Positions 18,105-27,357 of a stretch of 61,770 bases of DNA are shown piece after piece. The translations under genes were made by a program, and so were the position numbers. The notes below the pieces were generated by a model that was not told the DNA's origin, did not search any database, and saw nothing but the letters and a program-made list of their open reading frames with translations. Each line of letters opens with the position of its first letter. Positions within the stretch are counted from its first letter, which is position 1. This stretch comes from Bacteroidia bacterium. Its GTDB lineage: Bacteria > Bacteroidota > Bacteroidia > NS11-12g > UBA9320. Location of the stretch: assembly GCA_028247315.1 (NCBI GenBank), contig JAOKFZ010000009.1:1-61770 (forward strand). Direction: 5' to 3'.

Positions 18105-18866
18105 ATGAAGATCACCTTCTTAGGAACTGGAACATCACAAGGCGTGCCTATCATAGCGTGCAATTGTATAGTGTGCCAGTCAACCGACTCTAATGATAAA
18201 AGACTGAGATGTAGTGTGTTGATAGAGGCAGAGAATACCACTTTTGTCATAGATACTGGGACTGATTTTCGTTATCAAATGCTGCGAGAGGGTACTATGA
18301 AGCTTGATGCAGTGGTTTTTACCCATGAGCACAAAGATCACATAGCTGGGTTTGATGATATTCGCGGTTTTAATTGGAAGTCCAAAAAGCCCATGGAGGT
18401 GTATGCCACACCCAACGTAGAGATAGCCTTGAAACGCGATTTTCATTATGCATTCGGAGAAAAGAGATATCCTGGAGTACCCAGCCTCAATCTACATATT
18501 CTGGAGAATAAGCCCTTCACTGTTGGAGACCTAGACGTAATGCCCATAGAAGTAATGCACTATAAGTTGCCAGTGTTTGGATATAGAGTAGGAGATTTCT
18601 CCTATGTTACGGATGTCAATTTCATCTCTAACGAAGAAAAACAGAAACTAAAAGGAAGTAAAGTGCTTGTGATTAGTGCACTAAAGCAGAGTGAGCACAT
18701 CTCGCACTATAGCCTAGAGCAGGCCATTTCTGTGGCTAAAGAAGTTGGGGCGGAGCAAACGTATTTTACGCACATGAGTCACCAGATGGGCCTTCATTCT
18801 GAGGTAGATGCTCAACTGCCAAAAGGAATGAACTTGGCGTATGATCGATTGGTAGTGGATCTTTAG
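18105..18866 (+). CDS. Metallo-beta-lactamase-fold hydrolase (PhnP-like)
   Basis: A 253-residue metal-dependent hydrolase. It opens with MKITFLGTGTSQGVPIIACNCIVC, the usual start of the PhnP/RNase Z-like subgroup including a Cys-rich loop (CNCIVC). The metal motif is THEHKDHIAGFDDIR, with a later Asp in SYVTDVNF and a His in YFTHMSHQ. Members act as phosphodiesterases on cyclic phosphates or related compounds. No phn genes are nearby, so the substrate is open. The start at 18105 is chosen over TTG at 18096 because the family starts with MKI and because the -7 box at 18091-18098 would overlap the earlier codon. It ends one base from the convergent CYTH gene. Confidence 0.9.
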   Translation: MKITFLGTGTSQGVPIIACNCIVCQSTDSNDKRLRCSVLIEAENTTFVIDTGTDFRYQMLREGTMKLDAVVFTHEHKDHIAGFDDIRGFNWKSKKPMEVYATPNVEIALKRDFHYAFGEKRYPGVPSLNLHILENKPFTVGDLDVMPIEVMHYKLPVFGYRVGDFSYVTDVNFISNEEKQKLKGSKVLVISALKQSEHISHYSLEQAISVAKEVGAEQTYFTHMSHQMGLHSEVDAQLPKGMNLAYDRLVVDL

Positions 18867-18867
18867 T

Positions 18868-19332
18868 CTACCATTGTACAAATGGATGTGCTACTAAATT
18901 GGAATTGTAGTAGCGGGCATCTGCAGATACTTCTTCGCCTACCCACTCTGGTTTTTCAAAAGGCTCCTCTTCTGCACCGAGTTCTATTTCCGCAACCAGA
19001 AGTCCGCTATTGGCTCCTGAAAACTCGTCTATTTCCCAGATATGCTTTCCTATTGTAATGGTATAGCGTGTTTTTTCTATCAGGTTTTTTTGGCACAGAA
19101 GAAGCATTTCTTCTGCATCTTGCATGGGTATTTCATACTCAAACTCACTACGGCGTATACCGGTGTTTTTACTTTTGACAGTGAGCATAGCTCTATCTGA
19201 ACTTACGCGTACGCGTACAGTAGATTCTGGTGTAGTACTTAGGTATCCTTGTTTTAGCAAAAATGAGCCAGTTACTAATGCTCTCCAGTCTTGATTTGCG
19301 AGTAAAAATTTGCGTTCTATTTCGTGGGCCAT
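18868..19332 (-). CDS. CYTH domain protein
   Basis: A 154-residue protein of the CYTH fold, starting MAHEIERKFLLAN with the signature ExExK motif. Alternating charged strands follow: TVRVRVSSDRAMLTVKSK, RSEFEYEIP, IEKTRYTI, WEIDEFSGANSGLLVAEIEL. These line the tunnel that binds triphosphate and metal ions. Single-domain bacterial CYTH proteins are usually triphosphatases or adenylate cyclase class IV relatives; which activity applies here cannot be read from sequence. The start at 19332 is preferred over an upstream in-frame codon because it gives the family N-terminus. A TACTTTCG sequence lies 17 bases upstream. Confidence 0.9.
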   Translation of the reverse strand: MAHEIERKFLLANQDWRALVTGSFLLKQGYLSTTPESTVRVRVSSDRAMLTVKSKNTGIRRSEFEYEIPMQDAEEMLLLCQKNLIEKTRYTITIGKHIWEIDEFSGANSGLLVAEIELGAEEEPFEKPEWVGEEVSADARYYNSNLVAHPFVQW

Positions 19333-19398
19333 TATCCTAGTATATTCCACGAAAGTAGCTTAATATTAGGGTATTATGTGTTCTGTAAACATAGAATT

Positions 19399-20070
19399 TT
19401 ACTCCATTCTACGTGAACTCTGCTTGCCTACCAGTAGACTAAGATGAAAGTAGAGCCACAATAGAGCAGATAGGGCATAGATGGGCTGACCTCCTACTAA
19501 TGTGATGATCACAAATCCTCCAGCAAGTAAGGTAGAGCTGAGGAGGCCAATGGCCACATAATCAAGTGATAAACTACTAAATCTGCGACTGGGGTAAAAG
19601 TCCTTGCGGAGTACTACAGCGTGCAAAGCGAACCAACCTATTAAAAAAAAGAAGGTTTTTTTATAACTCTCGTAGCTTGGCAACTCATGTGGGGACCATG
19701 GTGGAGACAAGTCGCGAGCTACTGTTACTAAGTTGTCTGCATAGTAACTTGCTAAAGAGAATGAAATCGCCATTATACCTGTAATCACGATTGTGATAGT
19801 CTTACGTGGACTCTTTATTTTTTTGATACCAACATACATTACAACGCACCTAAGTATGCCTAACAAGAAGATACAGATGCTATAGTCTAGCAATCGGTAT
19901 TTGTTGGTGCTGTACTTGTCTTGTATGATGTAATAGTGTTGGGCGGCGTCTGTATCGCCAATTGCTGATACTTCTGCTGAAAAGTGAGATGCATTCAAAT
20001 ACACAGGTAAAGAATGACTGTAAAGAGCCAAACCTACACCGATGATTATTAAAAGTACACCAATTCTCAC
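19399..20070 (-). CDS. Hypothetical integral membrane protein
   Basis: About 223 residues with six likely membrane segments. The first is RIGVLLIIIGVGLALYSHSLPVYL; a loop of ~45 residues follows, then LLDYSICIFLLGILRCVVMYV, ITIVITGIMAISFSLASYY, a loop with PPWSPHELPSYESY, and three more segments. I suggest the GTG at 20070 as start, because an ATG at 20193 would overlap the upstream GNAT gene by 86 bases and add a basic, non-hydrophobic N-terminus. The family is not recognised. The position just downstream of the GNAT gene suggests co-transcription only. Confidence 0.55.
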   Translation of the reverse strand: MRIGVLLIIIGVGLALYSHSLPVYLNASHFSAEVSAIGDTDAAQHYYIIQDKYSTNKYRLLDYSICIFLLGILRCVVMYVGIKKIKSPRKTITIVITGIMAISFSLASYYADNLVTVARDLSPPWSPHELPSYESYKKTFFFLIGWFALHAVVLRKDFYPSRRFSSLSLDYVAIGLLSSTLLAGGFVIITLVGGQPIYALSALLWLYFHLSLLVGKQSSRRME

Positions 20071-20107
20071 CTTGATAGTACGTATACACAAGGTAAATAG
20101 TTTGGAA

Positions 20108-20644
20108 TTACGTAGACTTAAACGATACCCATTGCTCCTTATTAATGCTGAAAATATGAAACGATCTAATCTGCTTTTCGAAGGCCATACCATTTTTGAT
20201 GGCTACTTTTTCTGAGGCAATGTTGTCTACGTGTACCATAGAGATTAGAGAGTCCGCTAGGTTATTTTCAAATGCATAGTCTCTAAATGTTGTTGCCGCT
20301 TCAAATGCGTATCCTCTGCCCCAAAACTCCGGAAGAATGGAGTAACCTATCTCTAGTCGCTCAGTGTTTTGAATAGTTTGAATTAGCAGACCACCTTGGC
20401 CTAAGAGTTGTCCGGTCTTTTTGTCAATGATTGCATGCATATTGCCTAAGTTATTTTCTTGTCTGTGAAATGACTTGTCAAACCACTGCTGACAGCGTTC
20501 TCGTTGTGTCAATTTTTGGTCCATGTCTAAGAATATAGCTACTTCATTGAGGGCAAATAGGGGCATCCAGGCATCAAAGTCATCTAGATCTAAGGATCTG
20601 AACGTGAGTCGCTTGGTCTCTAGGTGTGTGAGTTGATAACGCAT
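20108..20644 (-). CDS. GNAT family N-acetyltransferase (RimJ/RimL type)
   Basis: A 178-residue acetyltransferase. It begins TKRLTFRSLDLDDFDAW, the usual RimJ/RimL-like N-terminus, and has the acetyl-CoA loop as GYSILPEFWGRGYAFEAA. The later VHVDNIASEKVAIKNGM segment is the conserved alpha-4 region. Members acetylate N-terminal or side-chain amines of proteins or small molecules; the substrate here is unknown. A second GNAT of the same type is at 37858-38430. Confidence 0.88.
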   Translation of the reverse strand: MRYQLTHLETKRLTFRSLDLDDFDAWMPLFALNEVAIFLDMDQKLTQRERCQQWFDKSFHRQENNLGNMHAIIDKKTGQLLGQGGLLIQTIQNTERLEIGYSILPEFWGRGYAFEAATTFRDYAFENNLADSLISMVHVDNIASEKVAIKNGMAFEKQIRSFHIFSINKEQWVSFKST

Positions 20645-20665
20645 AGTGACATCATAGATTTGTTG

Positions 20666-21673
20666 TTATATCAAATTCACTTCCATATCTAACCGTATCT
20701 GGTACGTGTCTAGCACATTCTTTTGTATGTCTTTGGCTAAGGCATGTACTTCATTGCCTTGTGCTCCGCCATAGTTTACAAGTACGAGTGCTTGCTTAAC
20801 ATGGCTGCCTGTATTGCCTACACGCTTGCCTTTCCACCCAAGGCTCTCGATGAGCCATCCTGCGGGTATTTTTACCTTACCATCAGGTGTTGGATAGCTC
20901 TTTATATCCGGAAATTTTATTTTGAGTGTATCAAAGTGTGCTTGTTCTATAATTGGGTTTTTGAAAAAACTACCGCTGTTGCCCAATACAGCTGGATCAG
21001 GTAATTTACTTTGGCGTATAGCTATCACTGCATTACTCACATCACGTATGGTAGGGTTGGTGATGTTTTCCTCTTGTAGGTAGTTCTCTATGTCTCCATA
21101 GCTGGTATTCAGTTTGTGGTCTTTCTTGGTAAGGCGTATGCCTATATCCGTTATGAAGTATTTGCCTTTAGCTGCTTTCTTAAAGATACTCTCTCGGTAG
21201 CCAAATTTGCACGCTTCATTGGTGAAGCGTACTTTCTTCAGTGTTTCTATTTCTACTGCACCTACGTACGTGAGTATATCTTTTATTTCTTTTCCGTAGG
21301 CCCCTATGTTTTGCATAGGGGCAGCACCTACCGAACCGGGTATTAGGCTCATATTCTCTAGGCCACCAAAGTTGTTTTCTATGCAATACAGTACAAGGTC
21401 ATGCCAGTTTTCGCCACTAGCCACTGCCAGCTCTATGTAGTCTTCATCTTGAGTTACGGTGCATATCCCACGTGTTTGGTTTATGATAACTGTACCATCT
21501 ATATCGCCTGTGAGCAGTATATTACTGCCTCCACCTATGAAAAGACAAGCTGTAAGATTAGGAATTTGCTCAAGTTGCTTTGTTTCCGATAGGAGAATAA
21601 TTTCTTTGGCACTAGCTGCTATACCAAATGTATTATACTTTGCTAGTGATTTGTTGGTGTTTAAAATACTCAC
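20666..21673 (-). CDS. murB: UDP-N-acetylmuramate dehydrogenase
   Basis: A 335-residue FAD enzyme that reduces UDP-GlcNAc-enolpyruvate to UDP-MurNAc in peptidoglycan synthesis. The conserved N-terminus NKSLAKYNTFGIAASAKEI is followed by the FAD loop FIGGGSNILLTGDIDGTVI. Then come LPGSVGAAPMQNIGAYGKEI, YRESIFK and the end region GSFFKNPII with AGWLIESLGWKG. The long C-terminus matches type I MurB. The start is GTG at 21673; the frame stays open for 38 codons upstream but that stretch is not MurB-like and would cross the divergent promoter. A TACTATTG box lies four bases before the GTG. Confidence 0.95.
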   Translation of the reverse strand: MSILNTNKSLAKYNTFGIAASAKEIILLSETKQLEQIPNLTACLFIGGGSNILLTGDIDGTVIINQTRGICTVTQDEDYIELAVASGENWHDLVLYCIENNFGGLENMSLIPGSVGAAPMQNIGAYGKEIKDILTYVGAVEIETLKKVRFTNEACKFGYRESIFKKAAKGKYFITDIGIRLTKKDHKLNTSYGDIENYLQEENITNPTIRDVSNAVIAIRQSKLPDPAVLGNSGSFFKNPIIEQAHFDTLKIKFPDIKSYPTPDGKVKIPAGWLIESLGWKGKRVGNTGSHVKQALVLVNYGGAQGNEVHALAKDIQKNVLDTYQIRLDMEVNLI

Positions 21674-21677
21674 AATG

Positions 21678-21685
21678 CAATAGTA
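21678..21685 (-). promoter_or_regulatory. Putative murB -7 box
   Basis: Minus-strand TACTATTG (one mismatch to TAnnTTTG) lies four bases before the GTG start, the same spacing as at several other genes in this window. Confidence 0.4.
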
Positions 21686-21735
21686 GGGTGGAGGTTTAAG
21701 AAAAATTCGTATTTTTCCCAACAAATAAACACAGT

Positions 21736-22104
21736 ATGAAAAAAATAACCACCTTATTGTTCGGTATTGTACTACTGGCTGCGGCATGTAAAGACGATGA
21801 CAAGGAAATTGTGATCACTGTACCGCAAGAGTTATGCGATAGCCTTGACATACTGTATACACAAGATGTGGCTCCTCTATTGGAAGAAACAGGCTGTTCT
21901 GGTCCATACTGTCATGGAAGTGGAGCAGGTGGTGTGAACCTAAGTGATTGGGCAAATACCAAGACAGCTGCTGAGAATCCAAAATTTTTGAAGGCAATAA
22001 AACACGAGCTAGGAGCTAGTCCAATGCCTAAGGGACGAGACAAACTCAATGATCAGCAGATAGAGACTATCGAGTGCTGGATTAAGAGCGGTAGCCGTGA
22101 GTAG
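21736..22104 (+). CDS. Small c-type-cytochrome-like lipoprotein with an unusual CX4CH motif
   Basis: A 122-residue lipoprotein (lipobox AAAC in MKKITTLLFGIVLLAAAC). The mature part has YTQDVAPLLEETGCSGPYCH, GVNLSDW, SPMPKG and a C-terminal LNDQQIETIECWIKSGS helix. This is the plan of the short cytochrome-c-like domains seen in many Bacteroidota and Planctomycetes lipoproteins, in which a heme-binding Cys pair and His are followed by a distal Met. Here the spacing is CX4CH (Cys54, Cys59, His60) instead of CXXCH, and Met97 is the candidate distal ligand. Whether it binds heme is unproven. It is divergent from murB and convergent with mnmD. Confidence 0.75.
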   Translation: MKKITTLLFGIVLLAAACKDDDKEIVITVPQELCDSLDILYTQDVAPLLEETGCSGPYCHGSGAGGVNLSDWANTKTAAENPKFLKAIKHELGASPMPKGRDKLNDQQIETIECWIKSGSRE

Positions 22105-22146
22105 TAATAAATACCTATTCATTTTAACTCAATGTTAAACGTGCGG

Positions 22147-22791
22147 CTATTTAATCGCAACTGTCATTTCTCTTTTACCATTTGCACCTTGAGGGTGCTC
22201 TAGTTTGTATCCAGCTGCTTTTAGGTCACGCTTTAGTTGACCAGCGGCAGAGTACGTGGTAAGTACACCTCCTGGTTTTGTTGCATTATACAGTTTTTGA
22301 AAAATAGCAGCATTCCATAGTTCTGGTTGTTTCTTTGGTGCAAAAGCATCAAAAAAGATACACTCGTATCGGTTGTCTTCCACTATTATATATTCCAGTT
22401 TTTGGGTGGTCTTGTGCAACGTAAAGTATTCAGATACCTTCTCTTTAGCTTCCCATTCTGCAAGATGCAGTTTGTTGAATAGTTCGGGATCATTGAGTAG
22501 CTCTCCATAGCCGATCTGCTCTACTAAGTCAAAGGGAACTTGAAAAGGCTCAAGGGTATGATAAAAAATACTGCGTTGTTTCTCTGATGCGTATTGAGCC
22601 GTTAGCATTCCGTTTAGTCCAGTCCCAAATCCAACCTCTAGTACGTGTATGTTGCCATGTGTACGGTCTAGTCCTTCTTGCAAAAAAACGTGCTGAGACT
22701 CAGATATTGCACCGTTTCTACTGTGATACGTTTCATCCATACTCGGTATATATAGGGTATATTCACCTGTTTTAGTCTCTTGCAACTCCAT
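22147..22791 (-). CDS. mnmD: tRNA 5-methylaminomethyl-2-thiouridine methyltransferase, MnmD type
   Basis: A 214-residue SAM-dependent methyltransferase equal to the methyltransferase half of E. coli MnmC, which completes mnm5s2U34 in tRNAs. Features: N-terminal DETYHSRNGAISESQHVFL, SAM motif LEVGFGTGLNGM, acidic EPF loop, and FFDAFAPKKQPELWNAAIF with GGVLTTYSAAGQLKRDLKAAGY. The FAD-oxidase half (MnmC1) is absent, which is the usual state outside Gammaproteobacteria. The ATG is preceded four bases upstream by an exact TACCTTTG box. Confidence 0.93.
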   Translation of the reverse strand: MELQETKTGEYTLYIPSMDETYHSRNGAISESQHVFLQEGLDRTHGNIHVLEVGFGTGLNGMLTAQYASEKQRSIFYHTLEPFQVPFDLVEQIGYGELLNDPELFNKLHLAEWEAKEKVSEYFTLHKTTQKLEYIIVEDNRYECIFFDAFAPKKQPELWNAAIFQKLYNATKPGGVLTTYSAAGQLKRDLKAAGYKLEHPQGANGKREMTVAIK

Positions 22792-22795
22792 GGCT

Positions 22796-22803
22796 CAAAG
22801 GTA
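22796..22803 (-). promoter_or_regulatory. Putative mnmD -7 box
   Basis: Minus-strand TACCTTTG is an exact TAnnTTTG match ending four bases before the ATG at 22791. Transcription would start at or very near the A of the start codon. Confidence 0.55.
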
Positions 22804-22920
22804 TTTATTTTCACTGCAACAGGCTATTTTGTGTCAGTAAGAATAGGTTTCGGTGACGGTTCTTTTCGGTAACCGTGCGTGTTTCTGCATAATTATTTTT
22901 CGATTAATATTGCACCTATC

Positions 22921-23646
22921 ATGCAACCAAAATTATTATCGATAATAATACCAGTATACAACGAGGAAAAAACGATACACCTTATTCTCGATAAGATTCA
23001 AAAGGTAGAGCTACTAGGCGGTATGCAAAAAGAGATCGTAATGGTAGATGACCGCTCGTCTGACAACTCTTGGGAACGATTAGAACAGTATCAAGCAGAT
23101 AATCCAGACACTAAGGTTTCGCTCTACAAGCATGAGATAAATAAAGGCAAAGGTGCAGCATTACATACGGGTATAAAGGAAGCCGTTGGTGATTTGATAA
23201 TCATACAGGATGCAGATCTTGAGTATGATCCGTTTGAGTACAACGAGTTGCTCAAGCCTATAGTAGATGGAGAAGCAGATGTAGTGTATGGTTCACGTTT
23301 TATGGGAGGTAAACCGCATAGAATTTTGTTCTTTTGGCACAGTATAGGAAATGGTATGCTTACATTAATGAGCAACGCGATGACTAACCTGAATCTGACC
23401 GATATGGAGACGTGTTACAAGCTTTTTAAAGCAGATATCATAAAGGGATTGGACCTAAAAGAAAATCGTTTTGGTTTTGAACCAGAAGTAACGGCTAAAA
23501 TAGCGCGTATCCCCAAAATACGTATCTACGAAATAGGCATATCGTATTATGGTAGAACCTACGAAGACGGCAAAAAAATTGGCTGGAAAGACGGTGTGAG
23601 AGCTTTGTACTGTATACTGAAGTACAACCTTTGGGCTAAGAAATAG
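22921..23646 (+). CDS. Family 2 glycosyltransferase (dolichol-phosphate mannosyltransferase-like)
   Basis: A 241-residue GT-A fold enzyme. It starts [21 protein letters not shown], then [12 protein letters not shown], the [10 protein letters not shown] segment and the DXD-type metal site [11 protein letters not shown]. Later motifs are [10 protein letters not shown] and [10 protein letters not shown]. This arrangement is that of DPM1/GtrB-like enzymes that move a sugar from an NDP-sugar to a polyprenyl phosphate. No C-terminal membrane segment is present, so it is the short form. The start at 22921 is preferred; an in-frame codon 14 residues upstream adds non-conserved sequence and would overlap a TAATATTG box at 22905-22912. 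Confidence 0.9.
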   Translation: MQPKLLSIIIPVYNEEKTIHLILDKIQKVELLGGMQKEIVMVDDRSSDNSWERLEQYQADNPDTKVSLYKHEINKGKGAALHTGIKEAVGDLIIIQDADLEYDPFEYNELLKPIVDGEADVVYGSRFMGGKPHRILFFWHSIGNGMLTLMSNAMTNLNLTDMETCYKLFKADIIKGLDLKENRFGFEPEVTAKIARIPKIRIYEIGISYYGRTYEDGKKIGWKDGVRALYCILKYNLWAKK

Positions 23647-23728
23647 TCTGAAGTTACCTGTGTTGATTTGCTAATTGATTTTCACAATTATTCTCGCCTC
23701 TCTATCGTCTTTACTAAACGCTTATCTT

Positions 23729-25954
23729 TTAGACGATTTCCTTCTCTTTACGGGCATTTACAAATAAGACATTCCCAATATTATCATAACCCGTAAAGTT
23801 CTGGTAACCGTCATGCTTTACTTTCTCGTAGCGGAATCCTACTATCGTAAGGTCTGCATCACGGGATCGTTCATTGATTACCTCTTTATTGGTTACTTCT
23901 TGAGATTTAGGTATGATTTCTATGTTATTCGCAGAAATAGGAAGTCTGCCTGTACTTATCATCTTCTGCATGGCTATGCGTTGCTCATCTACCTCATCTT
24001 CGGGTGTTAAACTAAATAATTTTATCTGTCCGCCTTTGCTCCAGTCTGGATGCCCAAGTATGATATAGGCAATGTATATCATCAAGTTTGCATTTTGGAA
24101 ATCACTACTTGTAATCCAAAGGTGCATCTCATTATTGAAGCCAAAGTCCTTATCACTACTTGCGAGCACGCATATGTCATAGTCTACAGCTTTGGCTAGT
24201 CCTATGTGATCTACTATCTCTTTACAACCATCTTCTTGGTGTTTGTTAAACTCAAAGAGAATCATGTTGTTCTCCTGCCCAGAAATACCAGGCAGTTGTA
24301 AAGCTTGAGATATACTCGCCATGTAGGTAGGGTTTACAAGCGTGTCGACAAAGACAGAGCTATCAGAAATCTGAGTCATTTTTACCAAACGCAGTTGATC
24401 TGCCTGTGCTTGTTTCATGCTTTCTGAACTTAGGTAGCCGTCCCTGTGGTGTATGTAGGTTCCAAAACCGATGCGATGACTTATCCATCGGAGTAAGTCA
24501 AAAGATGCAAAACGATCAAATGAATCTTTAGATATAGCTACTACAGATGGTCTCCAAGCATCATCCGCATTGGCTTTTCTCTTCTGCAAAAAGACTTGTA
24601 TATTCCTACTTACTTGGAATATTACGCTACTAAATATTGCTGCCATATCACCCTTCTTTTGGTAGAGACCAAGCACCAAATAAATGACTACCATGAGCAC
24701 AATTGCGGTAATGGCATAGATGGTATTTATCTTAAACATCAGAGCAACACACATCACTGCACCCAACAAAGAAATGTACCACTTACTCTTGAATGAGGGT
24801 CTGTAACCCGGATTGGAAGCAAAGTTTTCGAAGAGTGAAATCAGACATATTGAACCATAGGTTACCATAAAGAACATAGAGATAACCTCAGCAACGGCAT
24901 TCACATCTCCCATGAGTACAAAGAAAAAAGCGATTACACATGTAACCAATGATGCGTTTACGGGTTCATTATTACTTGATTTTACTTTGCCCAGCCACCT
25001 GTTTAGTCGAGGTATCGGAACTATTTTATCGAGCGATATAGCATTTAGGGTACGTGGGGCAACCATCACACTACCAAGAGCAGATGATATAGTCGCTGCG
25101 GCAAGTCCTATTGGGATAATAGGCCACCACACGGCAATATCTGCCATAATTAGTTGGTTGTCGATGTTTCCGAGGTCAGCACCGCTCGCACTATTGCCCA
25201 ACTTGAAAGCAATAAAGATATAGATAACCATACCAATAGTGGTAGCTGCTAGTGTTCCCAAAGGAATGGATTTTTTAGGATCTTTTAGATCTCCAGAAAG
25301 TCCTACTCCCGCGGTCATTCCTGTAAATGCAGGAAAGACTATGGCAAAGACAAAGAAGAAGTCGTTTTTGTTCTCATTCCAATGAAAAGCATCTGGAGTA
25401 ACAAAGCCTTCTACTGGTCCCCCAGCAAAAAACATGACCAATGACACCGCTAATATTGCTACTACTACATAGAGCAATGTCATACCACTGCTGGCACCTT
25501 TGGTAAGCATAAGCCATGAAAGAAGTAAAACGGATATAATGCCGATGACCGTTTTGTTGATAGCAAAGGGGAGGTGCTCGTTAATAAAAGGTAGGAGAGG
25601 TTCAAAGGCTTCTGTAAATGCAATGAGATAGAAGGCCACGGATATGGCTTGGGAGAGATAAAGTGCAATACCAATAGCCGCCCCAATGGTGAGCCCAAAT
25701 GATCGTGAAATGATAAAGTACTCGCCGCCACCCTCCACTTTTTGATTTGTGGCGATTTCTGCCAGAGCCATGGCGGTAGGTATGGTGACCATATGTCCCA
25801 ATAGCACTATCCCTAGTGTTCCGTATACTCCCACCTGACCTACTGAGTAGCCAAAACGCAGGAACATGATTGCCCCAAGAATAGTGGATATCGCCGTTAA
25901 AAATACGGGAGCTATGCCAAATTTGCCCTTAGGATTTAGTGAAGTAGATGCCAT
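23729..25954 (-). CDS. SLC12/cation-chloride-cotransporter-like amino acid permease superfamily protein
   Basis: A 741-residue membrane transporter of the APC superfamily. It opens KFGIAPVFLTAISTILGAIMFLRFGY, the TM1 region typical of the cation-chloride cotransporter branch, with GGGEYFIISRSFGLTIGAAIG and GLSGDLKDPKKSIPLGTL further on. About 12 membrane segments occupy residues 15-440. The C-terminal ~280 residues are soluble, with a KMTQISDSSVFVDTLVNP start and a USP-like pattern. Relatives move Na+, K+ and Cl- or amino acids. Substrate is not assignable by eye. The start MASTSLNPKGKFG at 25954 is used; a TTG two codons earlier is less likely. Confidence 0.87.
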   Translation of the reverse strand: MASTSLNPKGKFGIAPVFLTAISTILGAIMFLRFGYSVGQVGVYGTLGIVLLGHMVTIPTAMALAEIATNQKVEGGGEYFIISRSFGLTIGAAIGIALYLSQAISVAFYLIAFTEAFEPLLPFINEHLPFAINKTVIGIISVLLLSWLMLTKGASSGMTLLYVVVAILAVSLVMFFAGGPVEGFVTPDAFHWNENKNDFFFVFAIVFPAFTGMTAGVGLSGDLKDPKKSIPLGTLAATTIGMVIYIFIAFKLGNSASGADLGNIDNQLIMADIAVWWPIIPIGLAAATISSALGSVMVAPRTLNAISLDKIVPIPRLNRWLGKVKSSNNEPVNASLVTCVIAFFFVLMGDVNAVAEVISMFFMVTYGSICLISLFENFASNPGYRPSFKSKWYISLLGAVMCVALMFKINTIYAITAIVLMVVIYLVLGLYQKKGDMAAIFSSVIFQVSRNIQVFLQKRKANADDAWRPSVVAISKDSFDRFASFDLLRWISHRIGFGTYIHHRDGYLSSESMKQAQADQLRLVKMTQISDSSVFVDTLVNPTYMASISQALQLPGISGQENNMILFEFNKHQEDGCKEIVDHIGLAKAVDYDICVLASSDKDFGFNNEMHLWITSSDFQNANLMIYIAYIILGHPDWSKGGQIKLFSLTPEDEVDEQRIAMQKMISTGRLPISANNIEIIPKSQEVTNKEVINERSRDADLTIVGFRYEKVKHDGYQNFTGYDNIGNVLFVNARKEKEIV

Positions 25955-26061
25955 GTACAATACGCTATATTGGAAACAAATGTGGTTAAAAAAATCATTG
26001 GTTTCTTAAAACAGCTGAATTCTTTTCTAAAAAGCTGCTCTTGTTTTGACAAAAGAGGCAG

Positions 26062-27357
26062 CTAGTTTAATGCTTCCTTGTAGGTAGCCAAGCAAAGTTC
26101 GCGTGCGGCCTTGTGTTCCACTATTTCTTTTGGATAGGAGGCTGTGCCCCATTCGGGTATCCATTTTTTGATATAGATATGCTGTTTGTCAAACTTTTCT
26201 ATCTGCGTGTACGGGTTAAAAATACGAAAGTATGGAGCAGCATCTACACCACTTCCTGCTGCCCACTGCCATCCACCGTTGTTGCTAGCTAGCTCAAAAT
26301 CCAATAATTTTTGTGCAAAATAGGCCTCACCCCATCGCCAGTCTAGGAGCAGGTGCTTGGTAAGAAAACTGGCCACTACCATACGCACTCTGTTGTGCAT
26401 AAAGCCTGTAGCATTGAGTTCACGCATTCCTGCATCTATAAGACCATAGCCCGTTTTGCCTTCACACCAGGCCTTGAAATGCTCTTCGTTTTGAGACCAC
26501 CTGATGGCATCGTACTTTGGTCTAAAACTGTTGCCTACCACATGCGGGAAGTGGTGTAATATTTGAATATAAAAATCTCTCCAAATTAGTTCATTGAGCC
26601 ATTTCTCGCTGGCACTTTTGCCTTTAGCGGTCTTGTTGCGTATGCTTACTGTACCAAACCTAAAGTGAACCGATAGGCGTGAAGTACCTTCTATGGCGGG
26701 AAAATTTCTCTTCTCCTCGTAGTTTTTTATTTTTCCGAGTGTAGTCGTTTTGCCTGGGAAGTTGATTTTACTTTTGGTAAAACCCATTGCTTCGAGTGAT
26801 ATGATGTCCTCCGCTGCTATTTTATTGAAGTGGTTAAAATACTTCTCCGTTTGGTAGGGTTCTAGGTGATCTGCTGTAAGTGCTGCCTTCCACTTTCTAC
26901 TATAGGGCGTGTATACTACGTATGGAGTTCCATCATCCTTGAGTATTTCGTCCGTCTCAAAGATAACGTGGTCCTTGTAGGTATGGAATGTTGCATTTTT
27001 GGTATGCAGAAAATCCTTTATTCTCTCATCTCTCTTGACTGCGTATGGTTCATAGTCTTTGTTGGCGTATACACCGATAGGTTTATGTTCCTCTACTATT
27101 TGTGGCCATAGCACTGTAGGGTTTCCATAGTATACTTGTAAGCCGCTGCCTAGTTCTTTTAGCTCTCGGTGCATAGCACACAGTTCTGTGTGTATGAACG
27201 AGACACGAGCATCATCTTTTGCTTCCAGTTTATTCAGTATCTCTGTATCAAATATAAAGATACATTGCACGTTGTTTCCACTTTTTAATGCGTGGTATAA
27301 AGCAGCATTGTCTGCTAGCCTTAAGTCTCTTCTAAACCAGTGTAATACTGTACTCAT
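26062..27357 (-). CDS. Deoxyribodipyrimidine photolyase / cryptochrome family protein
   Basis: A 431-residue flavoprotein. The N-terminal alpha/beta domain starts STVLHWFRRDLRLADNAAL and would hold the antenna cofactor. The FAD domain has RLSVHFRFGTVSIRN, WLNELIWRDFYIQIL, ELNATGFMHNRVRMVVASFL and WQWAAGSGVDAAPYFRIFNP. The conserved WRDF and the Trp residues of the electron-transfer chain are visible. It most resembles class I CPD photolyases, which repair UV-induced pyrimidine dimers using light. It overlaps the upstream TIGR01777 gene by ATGA, a pairing often seen in Bacteroidota. A cryptochrome-like signalling role cannot be excluded. Confidence 0.93.
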   Translation of the reverse strand: MSTVLHWFRRDLRLADNAALYHALKSGNNVQCIFIFDTEILNKLEAKDDARVSFIHTELCAMHRELKELGSGLQVYYGNPTVLWPQIVEEHKPIGVYANKDYEPYAVKRDERIKDFLHTKNATFHTYKDHVIFETDEILKDDGTPYVVYTPYSRKWKAALTADHLEPYQTEKYFNHFNKIAAEDIISLEAMGFTKSKINFPGKTTTLGKIKNYEEKRNFPAIEGTSRLSVHFRFGTVSIRNKTAKGKSASEKWLNELIWRDFYIQILHHFPHVVGNSFRPKYDAIRWSQNEEHFKAWCEGKTGYGLIDAGMRELNATGFMHNRVRMVVASFLTKHLLLDWRWGEAYFAQKLLDFELASNNGGWQWAAGSGVDAAPYFRIFNPYTQIEKFDKQHIYIKKWIPEWGTASYPKEIVEHKAARELCLATYKEALN

